In this document: positions 15,786 to 26,181 of the stretch, piece by piece | Numbering within the stretch: the first letter of the stretch is position 1 | Layout of the letters: each line of letters opens with the position of its first letter | Origin: Flavobacterium algicola | GTDB lineage: Bacteria > Bacteroidota > Bacteroidia > Flavobacteriales > Flavobacteriaceae | Reading direction: 5' to 3' | NCBI RefSeq assembly: GCF_022399565.1 | Contig: NZ_JAJTUT010000001.1 | Coordinates: 186,001-250,000, forward strand | DNA length: 64,000 nucleotides | The notes under the pieces: generated by a model | Told to the model about the DNA's origin: nothing | The model's input: the letters and a program-made list of their open reading frames with translations, nothing else | Databases searched by the model: none | Translations under genes and position numbers: made by a program

Positions 15786-18083
15786 CTATTTTACATACTG
15801 AAAATCAGCATCCATTGTTTTCACAGAACTTCCTCCAACAAAAAGTTTAAAATCTCCTTCTTCAGCTTCCCAAATAGAATTGGCTGTGTAGAATTCAATC
15901 GTTTTTTTATTTATTGTAAAATGTACTTTTTTAGTCTCGTTTGGTTGTAATACGATCATTTCAAAACCTTTCAATTCTTTTACCGGACGCGTTACAGAAG
16001 CAAAAATATCTCTGATATACAATTGAACTACTTCCTTACCTGTATATTTACCTGTATTTTTTACATTGACAGTTACTTCTATACTTCCTTCAGCAGAAAA
16101 TGATTTCTGATTGAGTTCTAAATTCGAATATTCAAATTGCGTATAACTCAACCCATAACCAAAAGGATACAAAGGCGTATTTTTCTCGTCACTATAGTGA
16201 GACCAAAAAACACTTTCAGGTTCATTCATCACTGGGCGACCTGTATTTTTGTAATTGTAATAAATAGGCACTTGTCCAACGTTTCTAGGGAAAGTCATTG
16301 GTAATTTACCACTAGGATTATAATCACCATATAGTACTTGAGCAATTGCATTTCCGCTTTGTGTTCCTAAATGCCAAGCCTCAACAATCGAAGGAATATT
16401 TTCATCTGCCCACGGAATTGCCAAAGGTCTTCCGTTATTTAAAACCAGCACAATATTAGGATTTACCTTGTAAACTTGCTCTAATAATTCTTGCTGTACT
16501 CCTGGCAGACCAAGATCAGTTCTACTTCTACCCTCTCCTGATTGCAGACCGTGCTCTCCTAGAACCATTACCACTACATCGGCACCTTTTGCAGCTTTTA
16601 TAGCTTCTTGAAATCCACTTTTATCGGTCGTATTGATCTTCGTCTCCCATACAAATTCGGTACGTCCTTCGGTAACATTAGCACCTTTTACATAAGTCAA
16701 TTGGTTGTTTTTGTATTCCTTCATCCCTTCAAGAACGGAAACAGCTGTTTCATCGTCAGCAGCAATACGCCAGCTTCCTAATGGACTTGTTTTATCATTT
16801 GCCAAAGCACCAATTAAAACTACTTTTTGACCTGATTTTTTAAGAGGTAAAAGTTGTTTTTCATTCTTCAAGAGAACAATAGATTTCTTTGCCATTTCTA
16901 GAACACCATCATGAAAAGCTTTTTTACCAACAGTAGCTTTCTCATAATTTTCGTCACAGTACAAATATGGATTATCAAATAATCCCAATTCGAATTTCAC
17001 TTTTAAAATTCTTCGAGCGGCATCGTCAATTAAGCTTTCTTCTACCTTTCCTTCCTTTACCAGTTCGGCTAAATGAGCAACATAAGCACTAGACTCCATA
17101 TCCATATCTGAACCTGCATTGATTGCAATTTCAGCTGCTTGTTTGTTATCCTTTGCATAACCGTGAGCAATCATCTCGTTGATTGAACCCCAATCTGAAA
17201 CCACAAAACCATCAAAATTCCAGTCTCCTTTTAAGATTTGCCTTTGCAAATATTTATTTCCAGTTGCTGGTATTCCGTTTAATTCGTTGAATGAATTCAT
17301 AAATGTTCTTACTCCTGCATCAACCGATGCCTTGAAAGGAGGAAATACAATGTTTTGTAAAGTAGACTCTCCGACGTCTACAGTATTGTAATCCCTACCA
17401 GATTCGGCAAAAGCATAGCCCGCAAAATGTTTTGCACATGCCAAAATTGTATTCTTTGCTGTTAAATCTTCACCTTGAAAACCTTGGATGCGTGCTACAG
17501 CTATTTGACTTCCTAAATAAGGATCTTCTCCTGAACCTTCCATAACTCTACCCCAACGCGCATCACGTGCAATATCGACCATAGGTGCAAAAGTCCAATT
17601 AAGTCCAACTGATGCTGCCTCTTCTGCAGCAATTGCTGCCGATTTTTTAATTTCAACTAGATCCCAACTTGCTGCTTCGGCAAGCGGAATAGGACTAATT
17701 GTTTTATAGCCATGAATCACATCGAAACCAAAAATAAGTGGAATACCCAAACGGGTTTCTTCCACTGCAATTTTTTGTAATGCTCTTACGTCTATAACAC
17801 CTTTTACATTTAACATAGAACCTACTAATCCATTTTTAAGGTCCTCGTATTTCTTAGCTGCTTGCCCCTCTTTGGGTGTTGGCCCCGTTATTTCCCAAAA
17901 ACCATTATATTGATTAAGTTGTCCTATTTTTTCATCCAAGGTCATCAATTTCAAAACTGAATCAACTCGTCTATCGAGTACATTATCTTTTGAAAACGAA
18001 ACTTTTGATTGGATAATTTTATTGCTGCAGCTTAATACAATGATCGAAGTAATGACAAAGGATACCGTTTTTACTATTCTCAT
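15786..18083 (-). CDS. bglX: GH3 family beta-glucosidase lipoprotein (BglX-like)
   Basis: This 765-residue enzyme has a lipoprotein signal with lipid Cys19. The GH3 N-terminal barrel has KHFAGY at 218-223 and FDGFVVSDWGS with nucleophile Asp297. The second domain carries GEHGLQSGEGRSRTDLGLPG, and a fibronectin type III-like domain lies at the C-terminus (about 655-755, GKEVVQLYIRD). This is the BglX layout. It should release glucose from beta-linked gluco-oligosaccharides produced by the GH16 enzymes, probably in the periplasm. It sits between two GH16 genes in the locus, with a hairpin in the 65-bp gap upstream. Confidence 0.95.
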   Translation of the reverse strand: MRIVKTVSFVITSIIVLSCSNKIIQSKVSFSKDNVLDRRVDSVLKLMTLDEKIGQLNQYNGFWEITGPTPKEGQAAKKYEDLKNGLVGSMLNVKGVIDVRALQKIAVEETRLGIPLIFGFDVIHGYKTISPIPLAEAASWDLVEIKKSAAIAAEEAASVGLNWTFAPMVDIARDARWGRVMEGSGEDPYLGSQIAVARIQGFQGEDLTAKNTILACAKHFAGYAFAESGRDYNTVDVGESTLQNIVFPPFKASVDAGVRTFMNSFNELNGIPATGNKYLQRQILKGDWNFDGFVVSDWGSINEMIAHGYAKDNKQAAEIAINAGSDMDMESSAYVAHLAELVKEGKVEESLIDDAARRILKVKFELGLFDNPYLYCDENYEKATVGKKAFHDGVLEMAKKSIVLLKNEKQLLPLKKSGQKVVLIGALANDKTSPLGSWRIAADDETAVSVLEGMKEYKNNQLTYVKGANVTEGRTEFVWETKINTTDKSGFQEAIKAAKGADVVVMVLGEHGLQSGEGRSRTDLGLPGVQQELLEQVYKVNPNIVLVLNNGRPLAIPWADENIPSIVEAWHLGTQSGNAIAQVLYGDYNPSGKLPMTFPRNVGQVPIYYNYKNTGRPVMNEPESVFWSHYSDEKNTPLYPFGYGLSYTQFEYSNLELNQKSFSAEGSIEVTVNVKNTGKYTGKEVVQLYIRDIFASVTRPVKELKGFEMIVLQPNETKKVHFTINKKTIEFYTANSIWEAEEGDFKLFVGGSSVKTMDADFQYVK

Positions 18084-18103
18084 CTGATCTTATTTTTATA
18101 TTT

Positions 18104-18128
18104 AAAAGGCCGAAATGAATCGACCTTT
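18104..18128 (-). terminator. Intercistronic hairpin, possible partial terminator
   Basis: On the minus strand AAAGGTCG pairs with CGGCCTTT (one mismatch, 8-nt loop) and is followed by a T-rich stretch. It lies between the GH16 lipoprotein gene and the GH3 gene. It could attenuate transcription so that the last two genes of the locus are expressed less than susCD. Confidence 0.45.
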
Positions 18129-18148
18129 ATTATTCTTTTTACAAATTA

Positions 18149-19801
18149 TTATTGATAAACTCTTACATAATCAACCTCCATAGCCGCTTGGCTAAAAGTA
18201 GAAGCGATAGCTCCTCCAAAACTTCCTCCCATAGCTACATTAATAATCATAAAGAAATCTTTATTGAATGGTAATGTGCTGTTATTTGCAACTGTATGAA
18301 AAAGTACGTCGTCGACATAAATTTTTACAGAAGCAGGACTCCATATCGTTTTGTAGATGTGAAACTCTGTTGAAGCATTGGTAATAGTAGTTGTATTTCC
18401 GTTTCCATTTCCTCCCGAATTATTAGGATAATGTAAAGTTCCGTGAATAACATTTGGTTCATTTCCTTTGTGCTCCATAATATCAATTTCGCCACAACCA
18501 GGCCAAGTATTTGTTGCATAGTCTGAGCCTAACATCCAGATTGCTGGCCAAGTACCTCCACCTGCAGGTAATTTTGCTCTCACTTCTACTTTACCGTATG
18601 TGAATTTAAATTTCCCTTCCGATTTTAATCGTGCAGAGGTATAACTACTCCCTACCTTTTTGGCAGTAATTTTTAATGTACCAGAAGAAACGATCACATT
18701 ATCACTAGCACTAGTATAACTTTGCTCTTCTGAATTACCCCAACCGTTGGTACCTGTTCCTAAATCATAGGTCCACTTTGCACTATTTGGCGCACCGGCA
18801 ACATCAAATTCATCAGACCAAACTAATGTTGTATAATCTGCAGTGGTAGTTGTTTGTGATGGTTTTGTAGTTGTAAAAGTATGGTACCATACAATTCCAG
18901 AATCATTCCCCATAACTGCTCTAACCACCATTCTGTTTTCAGTTAATGATAATATTTCATAGGTACTTTGTCCTATATAATACCCCATAAAACCACCATC
19001 AGAGAAAGTCATTAATGTACCTCTTGTTTGGGTTGCGGCATTAGGATTTTTAGTAACAAAAGATTCTGAAGGACTTAAAGAAACTGCTTTTGTACCCGTA
19101 ACTGCATATGTTAAACAAGCATCATCACTGCTCGTTCCACCTGCAACACTTGCGTAAGAGGCATTAAAGAATGTGCTTCCGCCATTGTCTAGGTTAAATT
19201 TCAATAAACCGTTAACCTCAGAGAAAGTTAATACATTCTCGTATAAACAACTACTACTTGCAGCACTTGCTTTTTCAAAAGCAGCCGCTTGGTACCAAAA
19301 TCCATAATAATTTTGTGACGCATCAGCTGTGTTTGGACCTACTCCTAAATGTCCAACTTCTGAAGCGGAGAAATACCATTTTTTTGAAGTACCGCCACTC
19401 AATAACTCAATAGCTTCATCATCACTAAAGGTGCTTAAGACCGTTACATCGATAGTTGAATTAGACGCTACTCCAGCTTTACCCGATGCAATGACAGTTA
19501 CGGTGTAGGTATTGACACCAGTAGTTGTGAATGTTTTTTCGAAAGTTCCGCTTGGTGCAATCTCTGACGAACCATCGGGGAAAGCAAATTTATAAGAAAT
19601 AGCATCATCTGCTTTTACTGTAAATTTTACTTTACCAGAACCGTCACCATTTGGTGCATCAGTAGTTTTACCTACTAGTTCATATCCTATCTCCAAATTT
19701 GAAGGAGCAGTTAAATCTCCAAAAGAATAATCATCTTTGGAACAGTTTACCATCAACAATAATGTAAAAATGGTAATTGTATTTATTAATATCTTTTTCA
19801 T
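18149..19801 (-). CDS. GH16 lipoprotein with PKD and lipocalin-like N-terminal domains
   Basis: This 550-residue lipoprotein (lipid Cys20) has several modules. A PKD-like beta domain covers about 30-122. A region of about 125-315 (GGTSKKWYFSASEVGHLGVG ... NRMVVRAVM) looks like the lipocalin-like module attached to some Bacteroidetes glycanases. The GH16 catalytic domain covers about 325-550, with GEIDIMEHKG giving Glu438, Asp440 and Glu443. As a surface lipoprotein it would make the first cuts in a beta-1,3-glucan next to the SusCD importer. It starts 11 bp after the binding-protein gene, within one operon. Confidence 0.9.
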   Translation of the reverse strand: MKKILINTITIFTLLLMVNCSKDDYSFGDLTAPSNLEIGYELVGKTTDAPNGDGSGKVKFTVKADDAISYKFAFPDGSSEIAPSGTFEKTFTTTGVNTYTVTVIASGKAGVASNSTIDVTVLSTFSDDEAIELLSGGTSKKWYFSASEVGHLGVGPNTADASQNYYGFWYQAAAFEKASAASSSCLYENVLTFSEVNGLLKFNLDNGGSTFFNASYASVAGGTSSDDACLTYAVTGTKAVSLSPSESFVTKNPNAATQTRGTLMTFSDGGFMGYYIGQSTYEILSLTENRMVVRAVMGNDSGIVWYHTFTTTKPSQTTTTADYTTLVWSDEFDVAGAPNSAKWTYDLGTGTNGWGNSEEQSYTSASDNVIVSSGTLKITAKKVGSSYTSARLKSEGKFKFTYGKVEVRAKLPAGGGTWPAIWMLGSDYATNTWPGCGEIDIMEHKGNEPNVIHGTLHYPNNSGGNGNGNTTTITNASTEFHIYKTIWSPASVKIYVDDVLFHTVANNSTLPFNKDFFMIINVAMGGSFGGAIASTFSQAAMEVDYVRVYQ

Positions 19802-19812
19802 CTTTTATCTTT

Positions 19813-21363
19813 TTAGTTGGATTGAATTATATCATCAAAATAATAAGTTGTTCCTGTACCTGCATTACCAAAATCAAAAAACAAAACAACGCGTTGGTAG
19901 GCATTTGCATTTACTATCGTCGGAAAATCAAATGTTAGTTCTTCCCAGCCATTAGCAACTGTCGACGTAGCATCTACCTCAACACTAGTAGCATCTGAAG
20001 CAACCTTTTTCTCTAGTTTTAATTTTACAATGATTCCTGCTTTTGGTGACCACACTTTTATTTTGATCTTTTTCATAATTGCAAAATTGATCGAATTATC
20101 TAAGTCCAACGCACCACCTGCCCAAACTTCTGAACCAGCACTTTTAACTAGTGCTGACACTTTTGCCGATGTATTGCTACCTTCAATCTTAGGATTAGCT
20201 ATAACTGTTGTCGTAGCACCACCAAAATTTCCGTAAGCGTAAGTCAAATTAGTGGACTCAAATGAAATTGGCAAAACCAATGATTCTTCTCCAGTAACCA
20301 ATTCAATATCATCATAATAAAAGTCAGATCCAGAACCTGCAACGCCAAAATCGAAAAACACAACAACTCTTTGGTAGTCATTTGCATTATTAATTCCAGT
20401 AAAATCAAAACTCAGTTCTTGCCAAGTATTAGCAGCTGTCGTAGTCACATCTTTTTCTATACTAGTAGCATCTGTAGCTACTAATTTTTCTAATTTCATT
20501 TTTACAACAATTCCAGCTTTAGGCGACCAAACTTTCATTTTAATCACTTTTTTAGTCGAAAAGTCAATTGGTGCAGCTAATTCGATAGTCGAACCTGCCC
20601 ATACTTCTGCTCCGGCTGATTTTGTTAGCTTAGCTACTTTATCACTTCCATTTAAAGTTCCGATACTTGGATTATTTGCACTTACCGAAGTAGCACCACC
20701 AAAGTTACCAAATGCTGGGATCGCTGTTTCAAACGTGATAGGTAAATTAATCGGGTTTGAAATTTCAACTGTTTGATTAGTGGTTGTAGTAGCTACACCA
20801 CCACTCAAAGCAACAATTTTAATAGTGTAACTACCTACAGCTGCGTAGGTGTGGGTAATTACTTCACCCTCCATAAAATCAACAGGAACTTCATTTGCAA
20901 CCTCTCCAAAATAAACTTGAAAAAAGGTCTCATATTTTGCTGTTGCTTGTACAGTAATACTAAAATTATCGCCCAAGACTGAGGCAACTGCTGGGGTCAC
21001 ATCTTCTGGTGCTCTAAAAGCCACCTCAACTTTTTGAATCACTTCTGTAGATTTACCGTTCACAGTAGTTCCTGTGATAGTTGCGTTGTAAACACCTTCC
21101 TTATACACATGATCCACAGTACTACCTGGACTCACATACACTGGATCAGTCGTAGTATCACCATAATTGATGCTAAACTGTGTAACACCTTCTCCACGTG
21201 GTAGAAAAGTAACTTTACCTGTGTTATCTTGTGTAACAGTGGTCAATGCAGAAATATTTGTTGGCGCCCCCAATGTGTCGATGTCGAAAAGATCATTTTC
21301 TGTTGAACAGCCAAATATTATTGCTGCCACTAAAAGACTTGTTATATATTTTATATTTTTCAT
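19813..21363 (-). CDS. Surface glycan-binding lipoprotein with PKD domains and duplicated module
   Basis: This 516-residue lipoprotein has lipid Cys19. Residues of about 30-115 and 116-200 are PKD/Ig-like beta domains. The C-terminal 310 residues are two copies of one module. Both contain an LPI[TS]FE opening, a GNFGGAT block, KSAG[AS]EVWAG, KVWSPKAGI[VI]VK and a YQRVV[VL]FFDFG block. Its place straight after susD marks it as the SusE/F-like surface glycan-binding protein, and the duplicated module is the likely carbohydrate-binding part. No catalytic motif is visible. It is spaced by 15 bp from susD and 11 bp from GH16. Confidence 0.85.
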   Translation of the reverse strand: MKNIKYITSLLVAAIIFGCSTENDLFDIDTLGAPTNISALTTVTQDNTGKVTFLPRGEGVTQFSINYGDTTTDPVYVSPGSTVDHVYKEGVYNATITGTTVNGKSTEVIQKVEVAFRAPEDVTPAVASVLGDNFSITVQATAKYETFFQVYFGEVANEVPVDFMEGEVITHTYAAVGSYTIKIVALSGGVATTTTNQTVEISNPINLPITFETAIPAFGNFGGATSVSANNPSIGTLNGSDKVAKLTKSAGAEVWAGSTIELAAPIDFSTKKVIKMKVWSPKAGIVVKMKLEKLVATDATSIEKDVTTTAANTWQELSFDFTGINNANDYQRVVVFFDFGVAGSGSDFYYDDIELVTGEESLVLPISFESTNLTYAYGNFGGATTTVIANPKIEGSNTSAKVSALVKSAGSEVWAGGALDLDNSINFAIMKKIKIKVWSPKAGIIVKLKLEKKVASDATSVEVDATSTVANGWEELTFDFPTIVNANAYQRVVLFFDFGNAGTGTTYYFDDIIQSN

Positions 21364-21378
21364 GATAGTGTTTTATGA

Positions 21379-22857
21379 TTAGTAACCAGGGTTTTGTGCC
21401 CAATTTCCACTTGCAAACTGAATCTCTTCGATAGGTATCGGAAAAAGTTCGTTTTTACCAGCAGTGAATCCAGGAATTTCCTGAGCTGCTTTACCAGTAC
21501 GAACCAAATCAAAGAAACGGTGACCTTCGCCAACTAATTCTAACCTTCTCTCTGCCCAAATAAAATCTGTCAGCGTTGCTCCAGAAGCTGTTATATTGTG
21601 ATTTGAATCTCCATAAGCACGACTTCTTACTTGATTTAAGAAACCTCTAGCTTTACTGTCATCCAATCCGCCTCTATTGTTTGCTTCTGCTGCCATCAAT
21701 AAAACGTCTGCATAACGAATTGATCTGTAATTAGCTGGATTCGTTAAATTCAAATCTCCCGCTGCAGTAGCGCTTCTTTTTCTTGGAATGTATTTTCTAT
21801 TATAGTAACCAGTATGCTCATAACCTTCTCCATATGTCGCTCCAGTTTTCAATGCCCAGTCTTTAATATCTAGGATTGCTACCTCTTTACGGTTATCACC
21901 AACTTCAAATGCATTTGCAATTTTTGCAGTTGGTAAATTAAAACTAAACCCTGATGTAAATACAGTCCCTACATAATTCCTAGGTCCATTAAATCCAACG
22001 GCCACATTACCCTCACTGCACTGCAAGCATGAAAATGCTGCTCCTTCTACATCAGTATATTGTACTTCAAAAACAGATTCTACTCCGTTTTCACCAGCTT
22101 CCTCAAAAAGAGTATTGTAATCGGTAACTAGCGAATATTTTTGTAATGCAATACAGCTATCAAATGCAGCTGCTGCTAAAGTGAATTTTTCTTGATACAA
22201 ATAGGCTTTTCCAAGTAATGCATAGGCTGCACCTTTGCTCACTCTACCAGTTTGCGCCGGAGTTGCAGCCAAGTTTGCGGCAGCATAAATTAAATCTGCT
22301 TCAATAGATGCGTATACATCTGCTACAGAAGAACGTGGAATCACTTTTTCATCTCCAATGCTAAAACGAGCATCTCCTTTTAAAGGAATACCACCAAACC
22401 ATTTTACTAATTCGAAGTGATAGTAAGCTCTTAAAAAACGAGTTTCAGCCAAAACCTGAGTTTTACCATCAAATTCCGTTTTGTTTTGAAATTCTAAAAT
22501 GTAGTTGGCTCTGCTTACACCAGCAAACATCCAGTCCCAAATGTTCTTCAAATTGCTGTTGGTTGGGGTATGAATCATATCATCGATTTGTTGAAAACCG
22601 ATAACATCTGTTTGACTTTCACCACCACATAATGTATTATCAGAAGCGATTTCTCCCAACATTACATTCACGTAAGTAGATTGCAAAAGGTCATAGGCTG
22701 CTACAAGTGCATTATTATAATCGGTCTCTGAATTAAAGTAATTTTCAGAATCAATTGAATAAACAGGTTCACGATCAACAAAATCATCACTACACGAAAC
22801 GGTAAGTAAAGAAGATATTGCAACAACTGTTATTATTTTATATATATGTTTTTTCAT
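21379..22857 (-). CDS. susD: SusD/RagB family glycan-binding lipoprotein
   Basis: This 492-residue lipoprotein (lipid Cys22, MKKHIYKIITVVAISSLLTV then SCSDD) has the SusD fold. TPR-like helices run through the N-terminal half (TRFLRAYYHFELVKWFGGIP is a family hallmark). The C-terminal signature includes RYADVLLMAAEANNRGG and IWAERRLELVGEGHRFFDLV, ending in LFPIPIEEIQ. It forms the lid of the SusC transporter and captures oligosaccharide. It lies 11 bp downstream of susC and is surely co-transcribed. Confidence 0.97.
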   Translation of the reverse strand: MKKHIYKIITVVAISSLLTVSCSDDFVDREPVYSIDSENYFNSETDYNNALVAAYDLLQSTYVNVMLGEIASDNTLCGGESQTDVIGFQQIDDMIHTPTNSNLKNIWDWMFAGVSRANYILEFQNKTEFDGKTQVLAETRFLRAYYHFELVKWFGGIPLKGDARFSIGDEKVIPRSSVADVYASIEADLIYAAANLAATPAQTGRVSKGAAYALLGKAYLYQEKFTLAAAAFDSCIALQKYSLVTDYNTLFEEAGENGVESVFEVQYTDVEGAAFSCLQCSEGNVAVGFNGPRNYVGTVFTSGFSFNLPTAKIANAFEVGDNRKEVAILDIKDWALKTGATYGEGYEHTGYYNRKYIPRKRSATAAGDLNLTNPANYRSIRYADVLLMAAEANNRGGLDDSKARGFLNQVRSRAYGDSNHNITASGATLTDFIWAERRLELVGEGHRFFDLVRTGKAAQEIPGFTAGKNELFPIPIEEIQFASGNWAQNPGY

Positions 22858-22868
22858 TTTTTTTGGAA

Positions 22869-25800
22869 TTAAAAGTTAACATTTAAACCTAACAAATAAG
22901 TTCTAGAATTTGGATAGAAACCATTATCAATCCCAGCACCTATAGGAGATTGAGAAACGTTATCACTGTTTGTAGGTCCAACCGAAGATCCTGGATCAAA
23001 ACCTTTATAGTTTGTAAATGTGTAAAGATTATTTACTCCCGCATAAAAACGCAGTTTACTTATTTTGACTTTTTCGGTGATTTTAGAATTCATAGTATAT
23101 CCTAATTGAATATTTTGAATTCTTAAAAAAGAAGCATCTTCTACAAAATAGTCAGAGAAAACATTGTTTGCAGTAGCACCTGTTGTTACTCTAGGAACTG
23201 AATTGCTAGTCCCTTCACCAGTCCATCTGTCAAGGACGTAAGTTAGACGGTTGGCATCTGATAATGTTCTTTCATAATTTCTTACCATATCATTCCCTAC
23301 TGATGCATATGTATATAGAGCGAAATCTAAATTTTTATAATTCATTTGCACATTGAAACCCATTGTTGCTGCTGGAATTGGATCACCGATATTTGTTCTA
23401 TCGTTAGTATTAATTACACCATCACCATTAACATCCACATAGCGAATATCACCAGGAGCAGCATTGGCTCCTAATGCAAGTTGTGATGGGCTAGCATCAA
23501 CCTCAGCTTGGTTTTGGAATAATCCATTGGTTTTATATCCAAAGAAGTAACCTATTGGTAAACCTGCTTGCATTCTAGACGGTGCTGATTGCCCTACACC
23601 AAATGAACCACCTTCGATAAATCCTGTTCCATTATTTACTGCTAGTACTTCATTCTTTAAGAATGTAACGTTATAACCAACACTCATACTAAAATTGTCT
23701 GTAAATTTATTTTTGTAATCAATAGCAAATTCAAGACCCGAATTACTTACTGAACCTGCATTTATAGTAGGTGAAGAAGCACCAGGAGCACTGCTACCTG
23801 TAATTCCAGAAACTGGAATATTTGGAATTAATAAATCATCACGAACATCATTAAAATAATCAACAACAACAGAAACCTTATTATTAAATAATTTAAGATC
23901 TAGTCCTATATCTAACTTTCTAGCAGATTCCCATTTTAGATCAGCATTAGCCACTTGACCAATCGCAGTTCCATTTACCAATGAACCATCAAAAACATAG
24001 GTTGCTTCTCCTGCCAGTAAGCTTACATAACCGTTTGGTTTAATCTGATCGTTACCTAGCGTACCGTAACTAGCTCTTAATTTTAAGAAACTGATTTTTT
24101 TATCCTCTCCAAAAAATCCCTCATCAGAAATTACCCATCCTGCAGTAAACGAAGGGAAATAACCAATTTTATTACCTGGTCCGAATTTGGTCGAAGAGTC
24201 ACGTCTTAACATTCCTGATAATAGATATTTTCCTTTAAAGTCATATTGCATTCTTCCAAAGTAAGAAAGACGTCTTTCGTCATAAGAGTAAGAACTGTTT
24301 GTTTTTGCCTCTAGAACTCCCGTAGTCAAAGATATATCTGCATTCTCCCAAGAGTTATTTGGTACATCATATCCTGTAGCATATAATCCGTTACCCCATT
24401 CTTTAAAAATGGTACTACCCAAAGTAGCAACAAAATTGTGATCTTCAATTTTTTTAGAGTAGGTTGCGAAAGCATCAAATGAATAGTTGTTATCATTGAT
24501 AGCACCCTGAGTAACTGAACTTCTTACTACATCAAAAACTTTTCCGCCATAACCAACTTCTTTAGCAAAAACGCGAGATTTAGTATTCGATGTATTAAAT
24601 CCCATAGAACTAGAAAGTGTTAATCCACTAGTTACTTTATAATCTAACCCGAAATTTCCGTTTAGTTTTTTAAAGTTGTTATCGTTGTACGTATTATCAA
24701 TTTGTGCCATCGGATTGATAATCTCATTTCCTAAGCCCGTTGTACTTGGTACTAAAGTAAAGTCACCATTTGAATCTCTTACACTTAAAGTAGGAGGTGC
24801 ATTTAAAGCATTAAACAATACAGATCCCAAACCATTTTCACTTAATGTCTTACGATCAAAATAAGTGTAAATCACATTGGTTTTCAATTTTAATTTATCG
24901 CTTAAGTCTGCCGTCAAAGCAACTCTAGCTGTATTTCTTAAAAAACCCGATTTACTTTGTCCAACAATACCTTCTTGATCTAAGTGAGATCCACTCACAG
25001 AATAAGTCATTTTCTCAGATCCTCCAGATACAGACATGTCATGATTGATTATTGGTACTCCCACACTCAATACTTCATTTTGCCAATTGGTACCTTTACC
25101 CAAATTACTTACACTAGCATAAGGCAATGTTTTACCTCCATTGGCATAGCTTTCGTTCAATAATAAGGCATATTCAGTAGCGTTCAGCAAGTTTAAACTT
25201 TTTGCCGCCTCTTGAAAACCTACATAAGTGTTGTAAGAAACTTTTGTTTTAGAATTTTTCTTACCCGATTTTGTAGTTACCAAAATAATTCCATTGGCAC
25301 CAATTGTACCATAAATTGCCGCTTGAGCATCTTTTAATACAGTAAGTGATTCTATATCATTTGGGTTTAATAATCCTAATTCACCTACGTAACCATCGAT
25401 TATAGTAGTTGGTCCATTTTGACCATTGGTAGCGATACCACGAATTCTAATATCTAAAGACGCACCTGGAGAACCAGATTGAGTAGTAACATTTACACCA
25501 GAAACTGTTCCTTGTAAAGCTTGCTCGATTTTTACAGGTTTTAACATTTCTAATGTCTTGCTGTCTACCACAGAAACTGCTCCAGTTACCTCTCTACGTT
25601 TTTGACTTCCGTATCCAATAACTACAACTTCATCTAAACTTTTGGCATCGCCCTTCATTATAATATTCAAAGAGGAGTTGTTAGCTGTTACTTTATACTC
25701 AACAGTTTTAAAACCAATAAAAGTAAAAAGAATAGTACTTCCTGAAGGAACACCTTTTAAGCTGAACTTTCCATCAAAATCTGTCGTTGTACCTTTATTT

Positions 25801-25940
25801 GTATTCTTGATTTGAATATTTACTCCTGGGATTGATAATCCTGAATCTTGTTCTTTTACAATTCCGCCTACATCAAAGTTTTGGGCAAAACCTAAAGTAG
25901 AGAGAAATAGAAAAATCATTAATAGATAATTTGATTTCAT
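22869..25940 (-). CDS. susC: SusC/RagA family TonB-linked outer-membrane transporter
   Basis: This 1023-residue protein has a signal peptide ending near FAQ20. A carboxypeptidase-like domain covers about 22-100 (PGVNIQIKNTNKGTTTDFDG). The SusC-type plug starts with SLDEVVVIGYG and contains IRGIATNGQNGP and VLKDAQAAIYGTIGANGIIL. A large beta-barrel follows to the C-terminal Phe. It imports oligosaccharides across the outer membrane with SusD as lid. It is the first gene of the glucan operon and follows the regulator gene on the same strand. Confidence 0.97.
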   Translation of the reverse strand: MKSNYLLMIFLFLSTLGFAQNFDVGGIVKEQDSGLSIPGVNIQIKNTNKGTTTDFDGKFSLKGVPSGSTILFTFIGFKTVEYKVTANNSSLNIIMKGDAKSLDEVVVIGYGSQKRREVTGAVSVVDSKTLEMLKPVKIEQALQGTVSGVNVTTQSGSPGASLDIRIRGIATNGQNGPTTIIDGYVGELGLLNPNDIESLTVLKDAQAAIYGTIGANGIILVTTKSGKKNSKTKVSYNTYVGFQEAAKSLNLLNATEYALLLNESYANGGKTLPYASVSNLGKGTNWQNEVLSVGVPIINHDMSVSGGSEKMTYSVSGSHLDQEGIVGQSKSGFLRNTARVALTADLSDKLKLKTNVIYTYFDRKTLSENGLGSVLFNALNAPPTLSVRDSNGDFTLVPSTTGLGNEIINPMAQIDNTYNDNNFKKLNGNFGLDYKVTSGLTLSSSMGFNTSNTKSRVFAKEVGYGGKVFDVVRSSVTQGAINDNNYSFDAFATYSKKIEDHNFVATLGSTIFKEWGNGLYATGYDVPNNSWENADISLTTGVLEAKTNSSYSYDERRLSYFGRMQYDFKGKYLLSGMLRRDSSTKFGPGNKIGYFPSFTAGWVISDEGFFGEDKKISFLKLRASYGTLGNDQIKPNGYVSLLAGEATYVFDGSLVNGTAIGQVANADLKWESARKLDIGLDLKLFNNKVSVVVDYFNDVRDDLLIPNIPVSGITGSSAPGASSPTINAGSVSNSGLEFAIDYKNKFTDNFSMSVGYNVTFLKNEVLAVNNGTGFIEGGSFGVGQSAPSRMQAGLPIGYFFGYKTNGLFQNQAEVDASPSQLALGANAAPGDIRYVDVNGDGVINTNDRTNIGDPIPAATMGFNVQMNYKNLDFALYTYASVGNDMVRNYERTLSDANRLTYVLDRWTGEGTSNSVPRVTTGATANNVFSDYFVEDASFLRIQNIQLGYTMNSKITEKVKISKLRFYAGVNNLYTFTNYKGFDPGSSVGPTNSDNVSQSPIGAGIDNGFYPNSRTYLLGLNVNF

Positions 25941-26120
25941 ATTTAGTTTGTTTTTTAGTGAATTATAAAATTAGTCATACCCTAGTAAGAATACCTTAAA
26001 AATAACCATTACAAAAAACATACAAAGTAAAAAAAACACCTTTTAACTGATAATATCACAATTACCTCCCGTAAATCGTAGGTTTTCAGTTAATAGGCTT
26101 TTGTTAATGAAAACAAAAAA

Positions 26121-26147
26121 ACCACAATATTGTCTTAATGTTGTGGT
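26121..26147 (-). terminator. Rho-independent terminator of the regulator gene
   Basis: ACCACAA pairs with TTGTGGT, with further partial pairing inside, and on the minus strand a run of U follows (complement of the A-run at 26114-26120). It separates the regulator gene from the susC operon, which should therefore start from its own promoter within 25941-26120. Confidence 0.8.
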
Positions 26148-26181
26148 CTTGTATAGTTTTTTGAAGTGTATAGGAGCTAAA

